Source: Pelagophyceae sp. CCMP2097 (lineage: Eukaryota; Sar; Pelagophyceae). From it: 22,769 nt of DNA. Position numbers and translations under genes: made by a program. Below the pieces are notes generated by a model. It had not been told where the DNA came from and did no database searches. It saw only the letters and a program-made list of their open reading frames with translations. The first letter of the stretch is position 1, and each line of letters starts with the position of its first letter. Shown in pieces: positions 18,701 to 22,769 of this stretch. Where the stretch lies: the NCBI GenBank assembly GCA_026770575.1, contig MU657205.1, forward strand, positions 47,634-70,402, written 5' to 3'.

Positions 18701-20784
18701 TCAAAGGGACCGTGTGACGGGCAAGTTGTCACAGCGACCTTTTCACACCTGACCACGGGACCCCGTCACAGGGACCTTGCGACGGGGACCTCGTTCCGGG
18801 AAACGTGTCTTGGGGACCTTGGCACAAAGACCGAGTCACGGGGACCTTGTAATAGGGACCTTGTCGCAGGGGACCGTTGAAGGACCGGAGGGAGGTCCTT
18901 CCCGGCACGTTGTTAAAGGGACCTCGTCAAAGGGAAACTCTTCAAGGGGACCTTACCATAAGGTTCTTGTTACAGGGTTCGTGTCACAGGGACCTTGCCA
19001 TAGGGACTTTGTCACAGGGACCTCCACGGGGTTCCTGTCGCACAAACCTTGTCACAAGGACATTGTCACACGGACCTCGCCAAAGGAACCTCGTTACGGG
19101 GACCTTGTCGAAGGGACCTCGTCGAAGGGACCTTGTCTAAGGGACCTTGCCACAGCGACCTCGTCACAGCGACCTCGTCACGGGGACGTCGTCTGATAGA
19201 GCCCTTGTCGAAGGACCTTGCCACAGAGCCCGTGCCACAGGATTCTTGTCACAGGACTTGGTCACGGGGACTTCCTCGAGACCTCTGTCACGGGTTACTT
19301 GTTACGGGACTTGCCACTGCGACGCCATCACATCAACCTCGTCACATTTTACCACGGGGACCTCGGGAACTCTTACCATAAGTGCAGAGTCTGCTTGTCG
19401 CAGGGTTCTTGCCATAGGGACCTTGTCACAGGGTTCTTGCCGCAGCAACGTCGTCGCCGGGTTCTCGATACCGGGTTCTCGGCACAATGACGAGCACCAC
19501 AGGGACCTTATCGGAGGGGCCTCGTCGCTCGGCCCTTGTCACACGGCCCTTGTCACGCGGACCTCGTCACACGGTTCTCGTCACAGGGACCTTGCCACAC
19601 GGGTCTGTCACGGGGACTGTGTGACGCGGACTTTGTCGCAGGGTTCTTGCCTCAGGGACCTTGTCACTGGGTTCTCGTCACAGGGACCGATCACAGACCT
19701 TGCCACACGGCCTGCGTCGCACGGCCCGCGTCACACGGGGCTTGTCACGGGGAAATCGCCACAGGACCCTCGCCACAGGGCCCTTGTCACACGGGCCTCG
19801 TCACGGGGACTTTGTCAGAGGGATCTCGTCACGGGGACCTTGTCACAGGGGGCCCCCGTCGAGGGACCGGATGGGGTCCTTGCTTGCTTGGCACGTCGTC
19901 GTCGGGACCTCGGCACGGGGACCTTGGCGCAACGTTCTTGTCACGGGAACCTTGTCGCTGGAAGCTTGTCACAGGGACCTTGTCAAAGAGGACCTCGTCA
20001 AAGAGGACCTCGTCACGGGGACGTTTCACGGCAACCTTGTCACGGGAACTGTGCCACCTCGTGCAACCGCCCCCCCAAGCCTTCTCCACCCGCGCCGCAC
20101 CCACCTCCACGCTTGCCGCGGCCGCCGGCGCCCATTGAGCCGATTTGAATCTTCCTGTTGGGGAGCGTTTGAAAAGCGTAGGGTAAAACCGATTGTCTAT
20201 ATAGGCTTTATTCCTGCTCCTTGAAAAACAACGACGACTGGTACTGGCTCTACGCCGCCGTCCAGGGCGGCGCCAGGGCGCTCCTCGTCTCCAACGACGA
20301 GATGCGTGAGTTTTCCTGGGCTGAAGCTGGGTTGAGGCAATACGCCTTCGATTCCAAAAATTCAGTCTCATAATATCCGCGCCCTCAAGGCGACCACCAC
20401 TTCGGCATGCTCTCGCAGCGGAGCTTCATCGTCTGGAAGGAGCGCCACTTGACGAAATTCTCGTGCGTCGGGTTTTCCGATTCGGGAGGGCGCCCCGGAA
20501 CGACGGCCTTGCGCCCCGCTTGACCCGCCTGCTCTAGGCTCGGCCCGTGGCTGCGCATGGGCGGTCGGGAGGTGCAGCTGCACCAGCCGCCGCCGTTTTC
20601 GTTGCGGATGCAGAAGACAGACGTCGACGGCACCGCGGTCGCGTGGCACGTCCCTTCGCTGCACACGCCGTCCGCGTCGTCTTCGGAGGACCACGTCGCC
20701 GTCACCACGGCGACGGTGGTCATCGACCGGCCCGACGTGAAGCAGCTTCGCTGGCTTTGTGTCTGTGGCACGAAAGCCAAGTGA
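12759..20784 (+). CDS. PRORP: Protein-only RNase P (PRORP), 13 exons
   Basis: Exons: 12759-12792, 12896-12985, 13076-13278, 13387-13506, 13683-14186, 15649-15775, 15866-16111, 16161-16234, 17643-17714, 17852-18063, 20205-20305, 20390-20462 and 20538-20784; 700 residues. PRORP cuts the 5' leader from pre-tRNA without RNA. Order: Gly/Lys-rich N terminus with KKRK; PPR repeats (for example GAMKCYKAARKKDVKPELHV, AFSLLADMRDLKIEISEAVY, AFSILDAMKA); zinc motif C439-P-N-C442 followed by LLSIDL, completed by H656 (WHVP) and C693 (WLC); NYN nuclease with D494 (IDGANVG), D571-D572 (NDDWYW) and D592 (SNDEMRDH), so all four metal-binding aspartates are kept. No mitochondrial presequence is evident; KKRK suggests the nucleus. 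Joins at 16111/16161, 18063/20205, 20305/20390 and 20462/20538 are tightly fixed by conservation. Least certain: the ends of exons 3 (13185 with a GC donor is possible), 4, 5 and 8. Confidence 0.95.
12793..12895 (+). repeat. Tandem repeat within PRORP intron 1
   Basis: The 103-nt first intron (GTGCGT...CGCAG) contains two copies of a 23-bp unit, CGACTCCACTGGATGACACCC followed by CT, with a third partial copy. It occurs only here in the window. Confidence 0.85.
14187..15648 (+). repeat. PRORP intron 5, filled with an 11-12 bp array
   Basis: Between about 14290 and 15110 the intron is built from GAGACGGTCCTC-type units of 11-12 bp, with larger repeats marked by TCCGAGACGGCCTCTTGA (near 14455, 14707 and 14812). 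The remaining 500 bp before the acceptor is non-repetitive and shows no PRORP-like exon. The predicted donor is GTCGGT, unlike the GTGCGT used in many of the short introns. Confidence 0.85.
16235..17642 (+). repeat. PRORP intron 8, irregular GACGGTCC repeats
   Basis: From about 16560 to 17520 the intron carries irregularly spaced CCTCGACGGTCC and GGAGACGGT words, less regular than the array of intron 5. The acceptor (CCAGCAG at 17642) is clear because MLMRRRDTQWATFKAWL must follow. The donor is uncertain: GTCTCC at 16235 gives a spacer of the length I recall for plant PRORP, but positions 16244 or later remain possible. Confidence 0.7.
17715..17851 (+). other. PRORP intron 9, extremely AT-rich
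   Basis: A 137-nt intron, GTATGT...CGTAG, about 88% A+T by hand count, made largely of TTA/TAA/TTAA runs. It directly precedes the exon for the first catalytic aspartate. Nothing else in this otherwise GC-rich gene resembles it. Confidence 0.9.
18064..20204 (+). repeat. PRORP intron 10, GGGACCTTGTCACA array
   Basis: A 2.1-kb intron splitting the nuclease domain. The first 400 nt carry CCTCGAGACGGTCC words; from about 18520 to 20070 it is an array of 14-15 bp GGGACCTTGTCACA units, near a hundred by length. A larger repeat is visible (GGACGTCG-CTGATAGA blocks near 18567 and 19184). The 14-bp unit passes through all three frames every 42 bp, giving a 14-residue periodic peptide (GTLSQGPCHRDLVT) that is not a protein. 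Donor GTTGAA and acceptor ATATAG are fixed by the conserved RLYSCSLKNNDDWYW join. Confidence 0.9.
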
Positions 20785-21050
20785 CCGCTCCTTTTTAAAC
20801 GTCAAACTTCGCCTCCAACGGCGGCTCCGACGGCTCGGGGATGCTGAAGGGGGCGTTTCGGGCCGCCTTTGGAAGTGTCCGAGGGCACCTCGGGGGGGCA
20901 TCTTCAGGGCCCCGTAGGGGCCGGCTGCTATTACTATCTAAGGATTTTTTGTTTCGTATCTGTCAAATGTGGCTGGGGAGAATAGAAGAACAGTCTTAGT
21001 GACGCGCGGTGTTCTTGAGATAAATCGATTCAAACTTTTTCGACCTTCGG
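20785..21050. other. PRORP downstream region
   Basis: It follows the PRORP stop. Contents: a short T-rich run, the 40-bp hairpin-bearing tail (20907-20946) and the left member of the 22-bp inverted repeat (20968-20989). No separate gene was recognised. Confidence 0.5.
20907..20946 (+). repeat. Hairpin-bearing 40-bp tail, copy 2
   Basis: GGGCCCCGTAGGGGCC, able to form a stem, followed by GGCTGCTATTACTATCTAAGG. It matches the MYND gene tail at 37 of 40 positions. The TAA stop of the MYND gene is TAT here, and no MYND finger lies upstream, so only the tail is shared. It sits 123 bp past the PRORP stop in PRORP orientation, where a 3' processing signal would be expected. Confidence 0.85.
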
Positions 21051-22013
21051 ATGGCCCCATTGTCGCCGACGACGGTCGACGGCTTGAGGCAGACCGTGGC
21101 GTTGCGCGCCGAGGGGTTGCTGACCAGTCCCGAAGCGGCAGCGCGGCGGCGCGAGCTCCTGGAGAGCCACACGCAGCGCCGAATTTTGCCGGCGACGGCG
21201 CCTGCTGCGGCGCCGTCGGCGCGCAGGTCCAAGTCGCTCGGCTCGGCGCACCAGTCGCTCGCCGAGCGCGCGCGGCTCGCCGCAGCAGAAATCGCCGGCG
21301 CGGCGCGACTCGCGACGCGGACCCCGGGTGGCAAGCCCGACGCGCACCGAAACAGGGATCGGTCGGGCTCTGTGGCAGCAGCAGAAGGGCGCGCGCGACG
21401 CCAACGCCGCAAAACCGCGCCAGGGCGCATCGAGTCGTCCGGCGAAGGCGCGTCGGGCACCGCCGGCTCGACGCTCGATGCCGACGCGGCGCAACCGCGC
21501 GTACTGGTGCGTTTGAATTTCTCAGGCCCACCCTTGGCCAAGCCTTGACCGTGCATTGCCTAGGTTTGCACCGAGTGCCAGCCGAAGATGACGACGCTCC
21601 TGGCGCAGTGCGTGATGGCTCGGCGCGGTGCCAGCTGCAGCTCGACGACCTCAAGGCGGCAAAGAAGGCGCACGTCGACGCTGCCTCGCGCGCCAAGGAC
21701 GCGTACCACGCCGCGTCCCGAGCGGCGCGCCCGGCACCTGGTCCGACATGTCGGGCACGTCGGTCATCGCGCCGGCCACCCCCAGGGGGCCTTGCTGCCG
21801 CCCGGGGCTTGCGCTCATTTCAAACACGGGCAGAACAAAGCTGCAGAACAACTCTTTCCTATCTTCCCCAGCGGCACCACGCAGCGACCACGCCGCCTTT
21901 CGATGCGCCGATTGAACGACGAGCGAGAGCTCGAGCTCCTCGTTCGAATGCGCTACTTATCTCCAAAATCTCAGGGGCCTGACAAATCCGGTCTTCTATT
22001 CTCCCCAGCCACA
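20968..22013. repeat. Perfect 22-bp inverted repeats enclosing about 1 kb
   Basis: TGTGGCTGGGGAGAATAGAAGA-type sequence at 20968-20989 is repeated as an exact reverse complement at 21992-22013. The pair bounds the putative gene starting at 21051. No convincing target-site duplication is seen outside, and no transposase motif inside. Confidence 0.85.
21051..21730 (+). CDS. Putative gene, structure unresolved
   Basis: An ATG in a good context (CGGATGGCC) opens 152 codons (21051-21506) beginning MAPLSPTTVDGLRQTVALRA and continuing helical and Ala/Arg-rich. A strong donor, GTGCGT, at 21507 and an acceptor, CCTAG, ending at 21563 outline a 57-nt intron. Beyond it, two readings compete: one gives VCTECQPKMTTLLAQC, the other a coiled-coil-like LQLDDLKAAKKAHVDAASRA. 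The second is in phase with the donor only if the upstream exon is read in a different frame, so at least one more splice must be missing or the gene is not real. I do not recognise a family; the coiled coil is too short to name. The 3' end was not found. Confidence 0.35.
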
Positions 22014-22460
22014 AATGTACTTTTTCAGACTGGTATATTTTTGTTCGTTGATTGCCATGATTGAACTTACCGGCTCGTTCGCGCCGCTGCGTATGTCGCG
22101 TGTACAGATTCCAAGTTTTTTTTTCTTTTTTTTCGCCGATTTTTTTTTTCAGCGATAGTTTTACATTGACGCGAGGCTGTAGATCGATCCCGCGCGGTAC
22201 CCTCAAAACCCTCTCGTGCGTTTGCGCGTTAAAGGCGGGACAAGAGGTATCGAGTGAGAGTAGAAATCTGTTTTTCAAACGCCGAAAACTATAAGCTTGC
22301 GGCGCAGAGCAGTACAATAGAACACCAAAAATACAAAAGGGTATATAACTCGTTTTTTACCCTATAGACAGGCTCCAGCGGTTGTCCATAAGGACTAATG
22401 AACAACTGCGCGCGCCCTAAGAAAAGTAGCTGTTTTAAACCAATTGAAACAGAAAACGGT
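22014..22460. other. AT-rich spacer with long T runs
   Basis: No gene was recognised. T-rich runs (22115-22150) and A/T-rich DNA precede the right palindromic array. The 3' untranslated region of the putative gene at 21051 could end here. Confidence 0.5.
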
Positions 22461-22769
22461 GGATGCGTGAGGCGGCTGCGCCGCCTGCGTCGTAACCATA
22501 AAGCGGCTGCGCCGCATGCTACGGCTGCGCCGCCAGCAACGACAAAAGGCAGCTGCGAAGCATGTGACATATGCGTAAAGCGGCTGCGCCGCCTGCGACA
22601 TATAAACCAAGAGCAGCGGTAGCAAGATACGGCTGCGCCGCAAGATGCGGCTGCACAGCCAGTAGCAGCAAAAGGCGGCTACGCCGTCTGCGTCGACTGC
22701 ATAAAGCGGCTGCGCCGCCAGCGACAGCAGTATAAAGCGGCTGCGCCTAATGGTGTGGCTGCTCCGTCA
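22461..22769. repeat. Palindromic GCGGCTGCGCCGC repeats, right array
   Basis: About eleven copies of the GCGGCTGCGCCGC core in 310 bp, some mutated (for example AGGCAGCTGCGAAGC and AGGCGGCTACGCCGT), with short A-rich spacers such as ATAAA or CGACAAAA. The array continues to the window edge. Mutations in one arm often lack the compensating change in the other (GGCTGCGCCTAATGG), so hairpin maintenance is not strict. Confidence 0.88.

Noticed and set aside
19147..20148. A 333-codon plus-strand frame in PRORP intron 10
   Set aside because: It is the 14-bp array read through all frames with a 14-residue period; the conserved PRORP join shows the DNA is intronic.
20907..20922. A bacterial intrinsic terminator (GGGCCCCGTAGGGGCC)
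   Set aside because: No T tract directly follows the stem and the surrounding genes are eukaryotic with introns; it is treated as part of the shared 40-bp tail.
20969..21982. A 337-codon frame starting MAGENRRTVL
   Set aside because: Its start lies on the inverted repeat, and the neighbouring frame from 21051 has a better start context and composition. Only its coiled-coil-like part near 21630-21730 may be coding.
22289..22570. A 93-residue minus-strand protein with a hydrophobic stretch
   Set aside because: Its first half is translated from the palindromic repeat array, and the rest has no conserved feature.

Overview
The window reads as nuclear DNA of a GC-rich, intron-bearing unicellular eukaryote. 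A protist alga, perhaps a stramenopile, would fit, but that is an inference from gene content and style and cannot be proven here. Reasons: two proteins universal to eukaryotic gene expression are split by spliceosomal introns. Donors are often GTGCGT or GTGCGC, and the shortest introns are 49 nt. RING/Sel1 and MYND zinc-finger genes are present, and there is no bacterial operon structure or Shine-Dalgarno pattern.

Layout. 1-100: palindromic GCGGCTGCGCCGC repeats that reappear at 22461-22769. 957-1784 (-): RING-like plus Sel1-repeat protein, one exon. 2177-2437 (-): small MYND zinc-finger protein. 2438-4395: no recognised gene; a decayed copy of the 3' end of the next gene and a 17-bp minisatellite. 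4396-5066 (-): four-exon gene for AC19/RPC19, the subunit shared by RNA polymerases I and III. 5200-6026: a palindromic element split by a 611-bp insertion with CACTGTG ends and a 5-bp target duplication. 6027-8440: ACCCG-rich DNA and then an array of about 12 bp period. 8441-9631: GC-rich DNA without a recognised gene. 9632-12562 (-): seven-exon gene for a 708-residue protein I do not recognise. 12563-12758: short divergent promoter. 12759-20784 (+): protein-only RNase P (PRORP), rebuilt as 13 exons and 700 residues with all four catalytic aspartates. Three of its introns are swollen to 1.4-2.1 kb by repeats that differ from intron to intron. 21051 onward (+): a doubtful gene inside a pair of 22-bp inverted repeats.

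How the genes relate. AC19 belongs to the polymerases that make tRNA and rRNA, and PRORP removes tRNA 5' leaders, so both serve stable-RNA production. They are not adjacent, and nothing in the sequence shows co-regulation. The 708-residue gene and PRORP share one 196-bp intergenic region head to head.

The most unusual aspects are the array-filled PRORP introns with atypical donors, the nested transposon whose removal restores its host palindrome, and a 40-bp hairpin-bearing tail shared by the MYND gene and the region just past PRORP. All boundaries and alignments were worked out by eye. The exon joins of AC19 and most of PRORP are strongly constrained by protein conservation; a few, named in the entries, are not.
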